Origin: Oleomonas cavernae
GTDB lineage: Bacteria > Pseudomonadota > Alphaproteobacteria > Zavarziniales > Zavarziniaceae
Direction of reading: 5' to 3'
NCBI RefSeq assembly: GCF_003590945.1
Contig: NZ_QYUK01000011.1
Span: forward strand, 2,012,001 to 2,076,000
Length of the DNA: 64,000 nt
The notes under the pieces were generated by a model. The model worked only from the letters and a program-made list of their open reading frames with translations, did no database searches and was not told where the DNA came from. Positions within the stretch are counted from its first letter, which is position 1; each line of letters begins with the position of its first letter. The translations under genes were made by a program, and so were the position numbers. Of the stretch, positions 1 to 9,642 are shown one piece after another.

Positions 1-279
1 TTCTCGCAATCGCGGGCGATCGCCCTGGACATGGAATCGGCCACCATCGCCGCCAACGGTTTCCGCTTCCGCGTGCCCTACGGCACCTTGCTGTGCGTCT
101 CGGACAAGCCCTTGCACGGCGAGTTGAAGCTGCCGGGCATGGCCAGCGCCTTCTATCGCCGGCAGGTGAACCAGCACCTGGACATCGGCATGCTGGCCAT
201 GAAGAAGCTGCGGGCCATGGCGCCCGAGCGGCTGCATTCACGCAAGCTGCGCGGCTTTCTCGAAGCGGCGTTCCAATAA
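1..279 (+). CDS. amn: AMP nucleosidase, C-terminal part
   Basis: The reading frame is open from the first base, so this is the last 92 residues of a gene that begins outside the window. AMP nucleosidase hydrolyses AMP to adenine and ribose 5-phosphate in the cytoplasm. The fragment carries the family's C-terminal signature: a DMESATIAANGFR stretch, then VPYGTLLCVSDKPLHGE, then the LHSRKLR tail, which I recognise from bacterial Amn proteins. The glutamate in DMES corresponds to the purine/ribose-binding position of the nucleoside phosphorylase fold. No defect is visible in the part seen. Confidence 0.93.
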   Translation, partial: FSQSRAIALDMESATIAANGFRFRVPYGTLLCVSDKPLHGELKLPGMASAFYRRQVNQHLDIGMLAMKKLRAMAPERLHSRKLRGFLEAAFQ

Positions 280-411
280 AACCACCGGCAAGCGTATGCC
301 AGCGATCTGGATCGGTCTTGGCAGGGGCGTATGATGCAATGATTGCGACCAGCGCAAGGATGGCTGTGCCCTGGGCTTTTGAACTCCTGCCCTTTCGTCC
401 GAGGCCCCCGC

Positions 412-1098
412 ATGACCGATAGCGCCACCAAGAGCCGATCGCGACCGGTGCCGGCCGGCAATGCCGAGGCCGGCCTGGGCCGGGCCGAGGCGACCAAGCG
501 CAAGCTGATCCTTGCCGCCGAGAAACTGCTGGGCCAGCGCGGCTTTGCCAATGTCAGCCAGCGCATGGTCCAGAAGGAGGCGGGCCAGCGCAACGCCGCC
601 GTGGTGACCTATCATTACAAGTCCTTTGACGACCTGCTGCTCGATGTCTTCTCGCTGCGCATGGGCGCGATCAACGAACGGCGCATGGCCTTGTACGCGG
701 CCCTGGACCAGGCCGGCGCGCTGGATATTCGCGGCATTGCCCGGGTGCTGATCGAACCCTTGGCGCGCGAACTGCTGCCGCGGCCCGAGGGCAATTATTA
801 CGTCCGTTTCCTGCTGCAGTATTTCACCGACCAGAGCTTCCGCCGCCTGAAGCTGCCGCTGGAACTGATCCAGGGGGTCAGCCTCGCCCGCCGGCGCTAC
901 CGCGAGCTTCGCGCCGACCTGCCGGCCGGGGAATGCAGCGAGCGGCTGTCGCTGTGCCTGGGCATGATCTTCCACGCCCTGGCGATGACCGAGATGGACC
1001 TGGAACTGGAGCAGCCGGACGAGGCGGCGCGACAGCAGCTGATCAACGACAAGACCCGCCGGCTGGTCGATGCCACGGTGGCCGTGCTGGCCCAGTGA
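412..1098 (+). CDS. TetR family transcriptional regulator
   Basis: The 228-residue protein has a TetR-type N-terminal DNA-binding domain at about residues 28-75: a first helix (KRKLILAAEKLLGQRGF), then a helix-turn-helix ending in the typical YHYKSFDDLL segment. The C-terminal ligand and dimerisation region has no recognisable signature. I chose the ATG at 412 because the 23 residues encoded further upstream do not look like protein of this family. The gene lies between amn and the convergent type I secretion operon. Its target cannot be told from position, although it resembles the second TetR at 8847-9503. Confidence 0.88.
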   Translation: MTDSATKSRSRPVPAGNAEAGLGRAEATKRKLILAAEKLLGQRGFANVSQRMVQKEAGQRNAAVVTYHYKSFDDLLLDVFSLRMGAINERRMALYAALDQAGALDIRGIARVLIEPLARELLPRPEGNYYVRFLLQYFTDQSFRRLKLPLELIQGVSLARRRYRELRADLPAGECSERLSLCLGMIFHALAMTEMDLELEQPDEAARQQLINDKTRRLVDATVAVLAQ

Positions 1099-1115
1099 CG
1101 ATCAGGGCGGGAGGA

Positions 1116-2741
1116 TCAGGGCGGCTGGATTTCGTCCGCCGGGATGCCCAGCACGTCGGTCCAGAAATTGCCGCCCGTCTCGTCCGGTGCGGCCGCCGGC
1201 GCAGGAGCCGGCGCCGCGACGGGCACGGCGGCCTGCGGCTCTTCCGCCGGGCTTCCGAAGAGTTCGTCCCAGAAGTCCGGCGCCGGGGGCTCGGCCGGCG
1301 CCGCCGGTGCCGCCGCCCGCCCGGCCTCGGCCGGGATCAGGACACCCGGCGCTGTCGAAGTGGGTTGCGGCACCGGGTCGCCGTCCAGCGGTGCGATCGA
1401 GAATGCGCCGCCCACCCCCCAGGCCTCGTCGGCATGGGGCTTGGGATCGTAGATCTTCGTCTCCAGGCCGGTCTCCTTGGCATTGAACGCGCCGATCGCG
1501 GCCAGCAACTGCCAGCCCGCGAACAGCTCGTTGCGTTCGGCGATCTTCAGGCGGCGTTGGGCGTCGAGGAGATTCTGTTCGCTTTGCAGGGTGTCGAAGG
1601 TGGTGCGGAAGCCTTCCACTGCTTCCTTGCGCACACCGTCCAAGGCCTCCCTTGCGGCATCGACGCCTTCCTGCGCGTACCTGATGACATCCTTGGTGGT
1701 GGTCAGGGCATCGAAGGCGTCGGCGACCTGGCGTACCGTGGCGCGTTCCGTCGTGATCGTCTCGGCCCGGCGCTGGCTCCACAATTCCTTGGCGCGGCGG
1801 ACCCGCGACTGCGTGGCGCCGCCCTCGTACAACGGCACGCGAAGCTGCAACTGCAACGAATATTGCTCCTCCTGCTCGCCGTCGAAGGACTGATTCTCGG
1901 CATAGAGGCCGGAGCCGACCAGATTGAGCGTCGGCGCGAACCCGGCCAGGGCGCGGTCGATATCCACCCTGGCGAGTTCTTCGTTGCGCCGTGCCTGCAA
2001 CAAGCCCGGGTTGCCGTCGATCGCCACCGCGGTCGCAGCCTCCCTGGTCGCGGGCAACGACGGCGGCAGGCCCGGGTTGGCCAAGTCCATCGGCGGATGG
2101 CCGACCACTTCCTCGTAGGCGCTGCGCGACCGGCGCAAATTCTGTTCGGCGGTGACCTGATCGGCCTGGACCTGCGACAGCCGGGTCTGGGTCAGCGCGA
2201 TATCGGTCTGCGAGATGTCGCCTTCCTCGAAACGCCGCTTGTTGCTTTCCAGTTCGCGCAGCAGGCTGGCGGCGATATCGCGCGTGATCGCCACCAGCGC
2301 CTCGTCCCTGATCACGTCGACATAAGCGGCGACGACGGCGACGAACACCTGCTGTTCGACCGCGGCCAGGCTGGCCCGCCCGACCTCGATCCTGGCGTCG
2401 GCGCTATTGACGGCGGCAAAGCCGCTCAAGGGGAACAAGGGCTGGACGATCTGCGCCTGGCCGCTGACCGGCTCACGGGAAGTGGCACGGCCTTGCTGAA
2501 CCCTGCCGATGGTGTTCGCGTTCGAACCCTGGAGTTCGATGAGGGGACGAAAACCCGACAACGCCTCGGCCAGGTCTTCATCGGTCACGCGCAGGCTGGC
2601 ACGCGCCGCCGCCAGTTGCGGGTTGGTGTTGTAGGCCGAGACCAGCGCCTCGGTCAGCGTTTCCGCCCGCGCGGCACCGGCGGCGGCGATCGCCGCGAGC
2701 GATAGAACGGCGGCAAGAACCATGCCGCGAAAGCGGAACAT
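1116..2741 (-). CDS. TolC family outer membrane protein of a type I secretion system
   Basis: A 541-residue protein with a clear signal peptide (about residues 1-26, ending ARA) followed by the duplicated helical/beta-barrel repeats of TolC-type exit ducts, including NPQLAAARASLRVTDEDLAEALSG and the mirrored region around residue 240. It would form the outer membrane channel for the ABC exporter and adaptor encoded just upstream. It starts 2 bases after the adaptor gene, so the three genes form one transcription unit. The protein has an unusual proline/alanine-rich C-terminal extension of about 100 residues containing two copies of a short FW....G.PA.E motif. The family assignment is firm, the substrate unknown. 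Confidence 0.92.
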   Translation of the reverse strand: MFRFRGMVLAAVLSLAAIAAAGAARAETLTEALVSAYNTNPQLAAARASLRVTDEDLAEALSGFRPLIELQGSNANTIGRVQQGRATSREPVSGQAQIVQPLFPLSGFAAVNSADARIEVGRASLAAVEQQVFVAVVAAYVDVIRDEALVAITRDIAASLLRELESNKRRFEEGDISQTDIALTQTRLSQVQADQVTAEQNLRRSRSAYEEVVGHPPMDLANPGLPPSLPATREAATAVAIDGNPGLLQARRNEELARVDIDRALAGFAPTLNLVGSGLYAENQSFDGEQEEQYSLQLQLRVPLYEGGATQSRVRRAKELWSQRRAETITTERATVRQVADAFDALTTTKDVIRYAQEGVDAAREALDGVRKEAVEGFRTTFDTLQSEQNLLDAQRRLKIAERNELFAGWQLLAAIGAFNAKETGLETKIYDPKPHADEAWGVGGAFSIAPLDGDPVPQPTSTAPGVLIPAEAGRAAAPAAPAEPPAPDFWDELFGSPAEEPQAAVPVAAPAPAPAAAPDETGGNFWTDVLGIPADEIQPP

Positions 2742-2743
2742 CC

Positions 2744-4084
2744 TCAGTCCTCTTTGAACGAACGGGTCAGCATGTCGATCATCGGCCGGATCAGATAGTC
2801 GAGGGCGGTGCGCTCGTCGGTGCGGACGATCACCTCGACCGGCATCCCTGGCAGCAGGCGCACCCCGCCCAGCCGGGCAATCTCATCCTCGGGCACCGTG
2901 ATGCGCGCGAGATAGAACGCCTGTTGTTCCTTGTCGTCGTTGAGGACATCCGCCGACACGATGCTGACCGCACCGAAGACCGACGGGGTCTTGCGGGCGC
3001 TGAAGGTCGTGAAGCGGATCTCGGCTTCCTCGCCGGTGATGACCTTGTCGACGTCGGTGGGGCTGACGAAGGCCTCGATCACCAGGGGCTGGTTCTGCGG
3101 CACGATGTCCATCAGCCGGGCACCCGGCGCCACCACGCCGTTGCGGGTGTGGATGGTCATGCCGACGACAACGCCGCCGACCGGCGCCCGGATTTCGGTG
3201 CGATCCGCCTGGTCCTGGGCCGCGGAAATCTGCTCGTCGATCTCGGCGATCTCGCGCTCGACCTTTTCGAGGTCCTGCACCACGTCGCTGTTGAAGGTAT
3301 TGCCGACCTGATCGATCTGCAAACGCGCCTCGCCCACCGCGACGTCGTTGCGGGCAATCTCCGAGATCACCTGGCCGCGGCGTCCGGCCAGATCGGCCGC
3401 GGTCCGTTCGAGGGCCAGCAGGCGCGTCTGCGCCGCCAGGCCTTCGGCGAACAGGCGGCGGACCCCGGCCAGTTCCTTCTGCACCGTCGCCAGTTGCAGG
3501 TCGATGGATTTTTGCTGGGCTACCAGGCCCTCGCGCTGGCGCCCCAACTGCTCGATCCGCTGCAACAGGATCGACACCTGGCCTTCCCGGGTATCGCGCC
3601 GGCTGGTGAAGGCAATCTGCTGCGACCGGATCTGCTCGGCCACCACCGGGTCGGTCGCCTGGGCCAGCAGGCGATCGGGGAACTCGATCGTCTCGGCATG
3701 GTCGCGTTCGGCCAACAGCCGCGCCCGCTGGGCCAGCGAGGCATGAAGGCGGTCGCGCAGCACCTGCAGATTGGCCTGGGCGCGCACATCGTGCAGGCGG
3801 ATCAGGAGATCGCCGGCAGCGACGACGCTGCCGTCGCGCACCAGGATCTCGTCGATGATGCCGCCCTCGAGGTGCTGCACCGACTGGCGATTGGTGTCGA
3901 CCGCCACCCGACCGGGCATCATGGCGCCACCAAACAGCGGGGCCGAGGCCGCCCAGAAGGTAAAGCCGCCCAGGCCCAGCACGACGACGGCATAGATCCA
4001 CAGGATCGGCCCGCCCAGGCTGCGGTGCAGCGGCGGCCGGACGGTGCCCGCCAGCCCGGCGGGGATTGCGGCGGGAGCGCTCAT
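2744..4084 (-). CDS. HlyD family type I secretion periplasmic adaptor
   Basis: A 446-residue membrane fusion protein. One transmembrane helix near residues 28-50 (LWIYAVVVLGLGGFTFWAASA) anchors it in the inner membrane. The following region has the lipoyl-like half-motif GGIIDEILVRDGSVVAAGDLL, a long coiled-coil section at about 95-290, the second half-motif (IRAPVGGVVVGMTIHT) and a beta-barrel domain. The ending, with RTALDYLIRPMIDML, is typical of PrtE/HlyD-type adaptors. It would bridge the ABC exporter and the TolC-like protein. It overlaps the exporter gene by 4 bases (ATGA), indicating translational coupling. Confidence 0.93.
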   Translation of the reverse strand: MSAPAAIPAGLAGTVRPPLHRSLGGPILWIYAVVVLGLGGFTFWAASAPLFGGAMMPGRVAVDTNRQSVQHLEGGIIDEILVRDGSVVAAGDLLIRLHDVRAQANLQVLRDRLHASLAQRARLLAERDHAETIEFPDRLLAQATDPVVAEQIRSQQIAFTSRRDTREGQVSILLQRIEQLGRQREGLVAQQKSIDLQLATVQKELAGVRRLFAEGLAAQTRLLALERTAADLAGRRGQVISEIARNDVAVGEARLQIDQVGNTFNSDVVQDLEKVEREIAEIDEQISAAQDQADRTEIRAPVGGVVVGMTIHTRNGVVAPGARLMDIVPQNQPLVIEAFVSPTDVDKVITGEEAEIRFTTFSARKTPSVFGAVSIVSADVLNDDKEQQAFYLARITVPEDEIARLGGVRLLPGMPVEVIVRTDERTALDYLIRPMIDMLTRSFKED

Positions 4085-5802
4085 GCCCGGGCCATGGCCG
4101 GCTGGGCAGCGGGAGCAACCTTGCCTTGCAGCTTGGCGATGACCTCCTCGGCCGGGCCGTGGGTTTCGATGGTGCCGTCACGCATGACCACGATCCGCTC
4201 CATCAGGCCGATCAGGGAAACCCGGTGACTGATCAGCACCACCGTCGCCCGGCGCAGGCGCAATTGGCGCAGGGCCTGCACCAGGGCCGCCTCGCCATCG
4301 GTATCCAGATTGGCATTGGGCTCGTCGAGAACCAGCAGAACCGGATCATCGTAAAGCGCCCGCGCCAGGGCGATGCGCTGGCGCTGGCCGCCGGACAAGA
4401 CCCGGCCGGCGGCACCGATCGGCGTTTCATAGCCTTGCGGCAATTGCAGGATCAGGTCGTGGACCGCGGCCATCTTGGCGGCGCGCACGATCTTTTCGGA
4501 ATCGAGCGTGCCGAAGCGGGCGATGTTCTCGGCCACCGTGCCGTCGAACAGTTCCACCTCCTGCGGCAGGTAACCGACATGCTTGCCCAGGATCTCGGAT
4601 GGCCAGTCCTTCATCGAGGCACCATCGACCCGCACCGTGCCGCGATCGGCAATGGTGGCACCGACCAGCGCCCGCGCCAGGGTCGACTTGCCGGCCCCGC
4701 TGGGCCCGACAATGCCGACGGTCTGGCCAGCCGGAATGGCCAGGGTAACCCCCTTGATGATCGGCTGCCCGCTTTCCGGGGCCGCGATCACCACGCCTTC
4801 CAGGGCAATCGCCCCCAGCGGCGCCGGCAAGGTCACGCCGCCGGTCTTGGACGGAGGAAATTCCTCGATCAGGCCCTGGATCCGGCCATAGGCGGCCCGG
4901 GCACCGGCAAAGCCGCGCCAGGCACCGACCACCTGCTCGATCGGGGCGAGGCCCCGGCCCAGGATGATCGAGCCCGCGATCATCGCGCCCGGCGTGATGA
5001 GTTGTTCGATCGCCAGCCAGGCGCCGGCGCCCAGGACCACGCTCTGTACCGTGATACGGACATAACGGGAGATGGAGCTGAGGGTCGCCGCCCGGTCGGC
5101 GGCCTGCATCTGGAACGCCAGGGCATCCTCGAACGCCTTGTACCAGCGTTCACGTACCGCCGGCAGCATGCCCATGGCGGAAATGGTCTGGGCATTGGAC
5201 AGGCTGGTCTCGGCAAAGGACGACGCTTTCACACCGTGCATGGCGCCGGCCTGCGTCGGCTTGCGCGAGGCAATCTCCGACAGGGCGGTCAGGGCCAGCA
5301 GGATGACCGCCGCGCCCAGGGTGAGGTGGCCGATGAGGGGAGCCATCAGATAGGCGGCAACGATGAACAAGGGCGCCCAGGGCAGGTCGATGAAGGCCGG
5401 GACGCCCGGGCCCGACAGAAACTGCCGAACCATGTCGACATCGGCGGAGAGACGGGCCGCGACACCGCCGGTCGGCCGCCGCAGGTTGCGGCGGAAGGCG
5501 GAATCGAAGGCCTTTACCGACATGTCCACGGTCACACGCAGGGCGATCCGGTTGAGGATGCGCGAGCGGGCCCGGTCGAGCATGGTCATCACGGCCAGCA
5601 GGCCGCAGATGAGGATCGTCAGGAGCAGCAGGGTCTCCTCGCTGCGGCTGGGCAGGACGCGGTCATAGACCTGCAACATGTAGAGCGGGCTTACGAGCGT
5701 CAGCAGATTGACGAAAAAGCTCGAAAGCAGAATGGCTACGCTGGCGGAGGGCGCGTGCCGGATAACAAGGCCGACAAGCGCCATTTGACGAACTGGCCGC
5801 AC
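4081..5802 (-). CDS. Type I secretion ABC exporter (permease fused to ATPase, PrtD-like)
   Basis: A 573-residue half-transporter. The N-terminal half has about six membrane helices (for example ASVAILLSSFFVNLLTLVSP and LLLLTILICGLLAVMTML). The C-terminal ATPase has Walker A GPSGAGKST, the signature LSGGQRQRIALARAL, Walker B LLVLDEP and a downstream switch histidine (LISHR). It lacks an N-terminal C39 peptidase domain, so it belongs with the PrtD/AprD-like exporters of RTX-type proteins rather than bacteriocin processors. It is the first gene of the three-gene operon. No RTX-repeat substrate is encoded in the window. Confidence 0.93.
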   Translation of the reverse strand: MRPVRQMALVGLVIRHAPSASVAILLSSFFVNLLTLVSPLYMLQVYDRVLPSRSEETLLLLTILICGLLAVMTMLDRARSRILNRIALRVTVDMSVKAFDSAFRRNLRRPTGGVAARLSADVDMVRQFLSGPGVPAFIDLPWAPLFIVAAYLMAPLIGHLTLGAAVILLALTALSEIASRKPTQAGAMHGVKASSFAETSLSNAQTISAMGMLPAVRERWYKAFEDALAFQMQAADRAATLSSISRYVRITVQSVVLGAGAWLAIEQLITPGAMIAGSIILGRGLAPIEQVVGAWRGFAGARAAYGRIQGLIEEFPPSKTGGVTLPAPLGAIALEGVVIAAPESGQPIIKGVTLAIPAGQTVGIVGPSGAGKSTLARALVGATIADRGTVRVDGASMKDWPSEILGKHVGYLPQEVELFDGTVAENIARFGTLDSEKIVRAAKMAAVHDLILQLPQGYETPIGAAGRVLSGGQRQRIALARALYDDPVLLVLDEPNANLDTDGEAALVQALRQLRLRRATVVLISHRVSLIGLMERIVVMRDGTIETHGPAEEVIAKLQGKVAPAAQPAMARA

Positions 5803-5923
5803 GTTCCGTGCCCCCGTTTGAATTCACGTTCAGGACGATCCCCTAGCAGATTACCACAGAACCGCGCAGCGATATCGCTACTCGCAAGGCCGAGTTCACA
5901 CCGAAATGGGGCTGGCCGGGCGC

Positions 5924-7093
5924 TCAACGGCTCTCGACCGGCGCGCCCCATACTTCCTGGTGATTGCGACGCTCGATCCGTCGCGTGGTCCGCAGGCGCG
6001 GCAGGTCCCCGAGGCCCACGCCGGCGAACAGCGCATCGACCGCCTGGCGGTCGGGCGCGGCGAGCCGGTCGTAGGCGTCGGTGACACGCTGGAGCATCCA
6101 CAAGGGATAATGGCGCATTCGCTGGGGGTGCGGCACGCCACGGATGACGGGGGCGATCGTCCCCAGGGTGTTGCGGGTGCCGGGCGGGACGATGGGGGCG
6201 CCTTCCTCGACCGCGTTGACCGTCAGCCAGTCGTTCAGCATGGCGACGCTCTGCTGCAGTTCGGGCAGATAGTCGCGGGCGACCAGGGCCAGCAAGGCCT
6301 GCAAGCTTTGCGGGATCTCGTCACCGGCCAGGAAGGCCGGGGCCAGGCCTGGAAATTCCGGGCTGTCGATCTCTTGCGCGTTCATGCGTTCCACCCAGCG
6401 CTGAACCCGGTCGGCATGCTTGGCCATCAGCATGGCCGGATAGGGATCGCGGCCCAGATGGGCGTAGAGGGGTCCCATCAGGCCGAAGTCGCCGATCGAG
6501 GGCCGGCCGCCGAACAGGTAGGGATGGTGCAGGAAATGCGCGTCGAGTACAGCCAGGAGGTCAAAATACTGCGCCTCGACCACCGGGATCGTCTCCGGCG
6601 TCACGCCGATTGCCGGCAGGTAGCCGGCAAGATGGCGCATGGTGCCGGCGGCGACCGCCCTGGCCTCGTCCTCGCTGGCCGTGGGGCTGAACAGGCGGCC
6701 GATATTCATGGCCATGAAGCGGCCGTTGTAGTCGGGGAAGCTCCAGCGGAAATGCATCGCCTGACGGGTCAGGCCCTCGTCACCGTAGAGCTCGATCAGC
6801 AGGGCAGCGACCAACTGTCGCGGCCCGGCCGGATAGCAGCTTGCCACCGGCTCGCAGGCTTCCAGGTAGTCGATGATCTGGGTCGTGTCCTGCACCAGGG
6901 TGCCGTCCGGCGCCTCGAGGACCGGCAGCCACAGCTTGCCCACCGCCGGCATCACCCGTTCCGCATAGGCCGGATCGGAGGGCAGCCGTTCGACATAGGG
7001 CAGGCCCATCTTGCGCATGTAGGACCTGGTCTTGCCGGTATAGAGCGACGGCGGGGCACCGTAGACGACGTAGGGGGCGGTGGCCCGGCTCAT
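5924..7093 (-). CDS. Glutathione transferase-fold protein with C-terminal extension
   Basis: A 389-residue protein. Residues 8-85 form a thioredoxin-like GST N-terminal domain ([24 protein letters not shown], then [23 protein letters not shown] with the conserved glutathione-contact aspartate). A helical GST C-terminal domain follows ([19 protein letters not shown]), and then about 150 extra residues of unknown role. It is similar in layout to the product of 7797-8795 and the two are probably paralogues. The start at 7093 overlaps the stop of the preceding GST gene (ATGA). The substrate is unknown. Confidence 0.85.
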   Translation of the reverse strand: MSRATAPYVVYGAPPSLYTGKTRSYMRKMGLPYVERLPSDPAYAERVMPAVGKLWLPVLEAPDGTLVQDTTQIIDYLEACEPVASCYPAGPRQLVAALLIELYGDEGLTRQAMHFRWSFPDYNGRFMAMNIGRLFSPTASEDEARAVAAGTMRHLAGYLPAIGVTPETIPVVEAQYFDLLAVLDAHFLHHPYLFGGRPSIGDFGLMGPLYAHLGRDPYPAMLMAKHADRVQRWVERMNAQEIDSPEFPGLAPAFLAGDEIPQSLQALLALVARDYLPELQQSVAMLNDWLTVNAVEEGAPIVPPGTRNTLGTIAPVIRGVPHPQRMRHYPLWMLQRVTDAYDRLAAPDRQAVDALFAGVGLGDLPRLRTTRRIERRNHQEVWGAPVESR

Positions 7094-7785
7094 GCCTTGT
7101 CCCCCGTATTCACGATGGTGCGGGCATTTTCCGCGAAGGTCTTCTGCGCCTCGTCGCTCTTGAACAGGGCAGAGATATCGACCGGCACTTTCAGGCCGCG
7201 TTCCACCGCCGGGCGCGCCTCGATCGCCGCCAGCCAGCGCTGCAGCGACGGCAGGCCGTCGATGCTCACCCCAGCCCAGGCGTGGATCCGGGCCCAGGAG
7301 AAATTGGCGATATCGGCGATCGAATAGTCGCCGGCCAGGAACTCGTTTCGGGCGAGTTGGGTATCGAGCACGGTGAGCAGGCGCCGGGTCTCGCCCTGGT
7401 AGCGGTCGATGGCGACCTGGATCTTCTCCGGCAGGTAACGGAAGAAGACATTGGCCTGCCCCATCATCGGGCCGACGCCGCCCATCTGGAACATCAGCCA
7501 TTGGATGACCCGCGAGCGGGCCTTGGTCTCGGCCGGCAGCAGGCGGCCGGTCTTCTCGGCCAGATAGAGCATCAGGGCGCCGGATTCGAAGACCGCGAAA
7601 TCACCGGCGTCACGATCGACGATGGCCGGGATGCGGCCGTTGGGATTGATCGCCAGGAACGCCGGCGTCTTCTGCTCGCCCGCCATGATGTTGACGGGGT
7701 GCACCGTATAGGGCAGGCCCAGTTCCTCGAGGGTGATCGAGGCCTTCCAGCCGTTGGGGGTGGGTGCGGTGTAAAGATCGATCAT
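7090..7785 (-). CDS. Glutathione S-transferase (YfcG/YghU-like)
   Basis: A 231-residue protein of canonical GST length. The N-terminal domain reads [18 protein letters not shown], then [15 protein letters not shown] and [18 protein letters not shown], which are hallmarks of the YfcG/YghU/Nu-type transferases, some of which act as disulfide-bond reductases using glutathione. The helical C-terminal domain has the usual [10 protein letters not shown] segment. It is the middle gene of three GST-fold genes, 11 bases after the first and overlapping the third by 4 bases. Cytoplasmic location is inferred because there is no signal peptide. Confidence 0.92.
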   Translation of the reverse strand: MIDLYTAPTPNGWKASITLEELGLPYTVHPVNIMAGEQKTPAFLAINPNGRIPAIVDRDAGDFAVFESGALMLYLAEKTGRLLPAETKARSRVIQWLMFQMGGVGPMMGQANVFFRYLPEKIQVAIDRYQGETRRLLTVLDTQLARNEFLAGDYSIADIANFSWARIHAWAGVSIDGLPSLQRWLAAIEARPAVERGLKVPVDISALFKSDEAQKTFAENARTIVNTGDKA

Positions 7786-7796
7786 GGCAATTCCTC

Positions 7797-8795
7797 TCAG
7801 GCGCCCAGAATGGCGGTGGCAGGGCGGCCCAGCAGCGCCCGGACGCGGTCCTGTACCGCGGCATCGAGGCCGGCGAAGGCCGCCTTCAGGGAGGCCAGGC
7901 ACTTGGCCTGGTAGCGGAACACCGGCTGGCGATGCACCTGCCCTAAGACCTTCACGGCAAAATCGGCTGCCCCGGCCTCGATCGCGGCGGCATTGGCGGC
8001 GAGGAAGGGCAGATAGACCTCCGCCACCAGGCCGAGCAGGCCGGCGATCGCCGGATCCTCCCCCGCCTCGTCGGCGGACAGCCATTCCCCGTCGAGGCCC
8101 GCGGCATCGTCGACCAGCATCAGCCAGCGCCAGGTCAAGGGCGCATCCCGGCGCATGATCGCACAAGAGGTGGGATCCACGGCCAGTTGCGACAGTTGCC
8201 CGAACAGGCCGAAATCGGCCAGCGACGGGCGCGAACCAAACAGGAAGGCGCGGTCGGGCACCATCGCCTCGAGCAGGGCCAGCACGCGGGCGTAGGTCGC
8301 GGCGATCTGGGGCGCATGTTCAGGGCCGCAGCCGACCAGGGTCATGCGGCCCACCTGGCGATCGCGGAACTGCTGGGCGGCCAGGCCGATCAGGTCGAGG
8401 CCGTTGCCGCGCAGGCGGTCATAGATGATCGCCTTGCTCATCACCCGCTGGTCTTCCTCGGCCGCCCAGCGATAGTGGAACATCACCTTGGTCAGCCATT
8501 CGTCGGCGAAATCCTCGATCAACAGCACCAGGAAACGGAGCAGCGGGTCTTCCGGCAGCAGGCTGCGCGCCGGTGCCGCCGCGCTGAACTCGAGCAGCAG
8601 CGGGGTTGAATCGTTGGCCAGGCGGCCGTCGGGATATTCGACGATCGGGATGACCGCCGGCTTGATGCGGTTCATGACCTCGGCATGTTCCATGCCCATC
8701 GGCACCCAGACGTGCGGCAAGTGCAGCCAGCGCAAGGCCGCCCGCACCTTCATCGAATAGGGCGAGGCCAGGGCCCCGTAGAGTTTAAGCATCAT
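7797..8795 (-). CDS. Glutathione transferase-fold protein with C-terminal extension
   Basis: A 332-residue protein with a GST N-terminal domain ([22 protein letters not shown], later [23 protein letters not shown]) and a GST C-terminal domain ([22 protein letters not shown]). A tail of about 100 residues follows, matching the extended architecture of the product of 5924-7093. Two adjacent ATG codons (8795 and 8792) could both serve as start. It is the first of the three GST genes and lies 51 bases downstream of the TetR gene on the same strand, so one transcript may carry all four. Confidence 0.85.
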   Translation of the reverse strand: MMLKLYGALASPYSMKVRAALRWLHLPHVWVPMGMEHAEVMNRIKPAVIPIVEYPDGRLANDSTPLLLEFSAAAPARSLLPEDPLLRFLVLLIEDFADEWLTKVMFHYRWAAEEDQRVMSKAIIYDRLRGNGLDLIGLAAQQFRDRQVGRMTLVGCGPEHAPQIAATYARVLALLEAMVPDRAFLFGSRPSLADFGLFGQLSQLAVDPTSCAIMRRDAPLTWRWLMLVDDAAGLDGEWLSADEAGEDPAIAGLLGLVAEVYLPFLAANAAAIEAGAADFAVKVLGQVHRQPVFRYQAKCLASLKAAFAGLDAAVQDRVRALLGRPATAILGA

Positions 8796-8846
8796 CCCCC
8801 CTCGCGTTGGCCGGCCGCACCGCTCATGGGCGCTGCCGTGGATTTT

Positions 8847-9503
8847 CTAGACGGCGTTGCGTTTGATCCGGGCCGCCGCGACCGGCACCGGCACATGGAC
8901 CAGGCTGCGATGGATCGCCTTGCAGGTCCCGACGGCGGCGGCGACGAAGGACGCGCGATCGAACTGTTCGGGATGTTCGAGCTTCCAGGTCGCCAGCATG
9001 GCGATCGAGACCTGCAGCATCAGGCTGATGGTGAAGGAGCGGCGCGGTGCCGGCATCGGCGCCAGGTGAGCGTCGACACAGGTGATGAGCAGGCTCATGC
9101 CCGGGAACTTCAGGGCGCGCGAGACCTCGACGATATTGAAGCCGGGACGCGAGGTGAACTGGCGCAGGAAGCGCAGATAGGCCACGCCCCCGTCGCCCTC
9201 CCCCACCTCGTCGATCAAGGGATCGATCATGCCGCGCAGGCAGGTGACGAAGCTGGGCCGGGGGTCGGCCAGGCCGCGCGGATTGATGATCGCCAGGCGC
9301 CGGACATCGATCTGCTTCAGGTGCTGATTGAGGATGGCCTTGTAGAGCCCCTCGCGTGAGCCGAAGTGGTATTGCAGCGCGGTCTGGTTCTTCTGCCCGG
9401 CGGCATCGAGGATCTCCGCCGTGCGCACGCCGTCGAAGCCGCGTTCGCCGAACAGCTTCAGCGCGCTTGCCAGGATCGCGTCGCGGGCGCCGGCCTTGCT
9501 CAT
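8847..9503 (-). CDS. TetR family transcriptional regulator
   Basis: The 218-residue protein has a TetR helix-turn-helix at about residues 5-55 (ARDAILASALKLFGERGFDGV, then the second helix pair ending LQYHFGSREGLYKAIL). I chose ATG 9503 over a TTG at 9515 because a good ribosome site (GGGGGAAG) sits just before the ATG. The gene is divergent from the DUF1302 operon and upstream of three GST genes. Two AATG-N5-CATT dyads lie in the intergenic region, as expected for an autoregulating TetR that controls both directions. Its ligand is not predictable from sequence. Confidence 0.88.
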   Translation of the reverse strand: MSKAGARDAILASALKLFGERGFDGVRTAEILDAAGQKNQTALQYHFGSREGLYKAILNQHLKQIDVRRLAIINPRGLADPRPSFVTCLRGMIDPLIDEVGEGDGGVAYLRFLRQFTSRPGFNIVEVSRALKFPGMSLLITCVDAHLAPMPAPRRSFTISLMLQVSIAMLATWKLEHPEQFDRASFVAAAVGTCKAIHRSLVHVPVPVAAARIKRNAV

Positions 9504-9546
9504 CGCTTCCCCCAAATCACATCGTCGCCTTGCGATTTACCGAACC

Positions 9547-9561
9547 TAATGACTCCCATTA
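9547..9561. promoter_or_regulatory. Candidate TetR operator, copy 1
   Basis: A perfect dyad, TAATG-N5-CATTA, 44 bases upstream of the TetR start. The same AATG-N5-CATT pattern recurs about 80 bases away near the divergent DUF1302 gene. The role as operator is inferred from position and symmetry. Confidence 0.5.
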
Positions 9562-9625
9562 ACAAGATCAAGCCCGGATGCAGTTCGGCTTGCGCCGGGT
9601 GATGGATTCCATTAATGTCCACGAT

Positions 9626-9642
9626 TAAATGAAAGGCATTAA
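9626..9642. promoter_or_regulatory. Candidate TetR operator, copy 2
   Basis: Contains AATG-N5-CATT with the same 5-base spacer as the copy at 9547-9561, within an AT-rich stretch 30 bases upstream of the DUF1302 start. A further palindrome, ATGG-ATT-CCAT, lies between the two at 9602-9612, overlapping CATTAATG at 9610-9617. Confidence 0.45.

Noticed and set aside
4066-6084. A 672-residue plus-strand frame across the ABC exporter gene
   Set aside because: Antisense to a gene with Walker A, signature and Walker B motifs. The reading has no recognisable domain.
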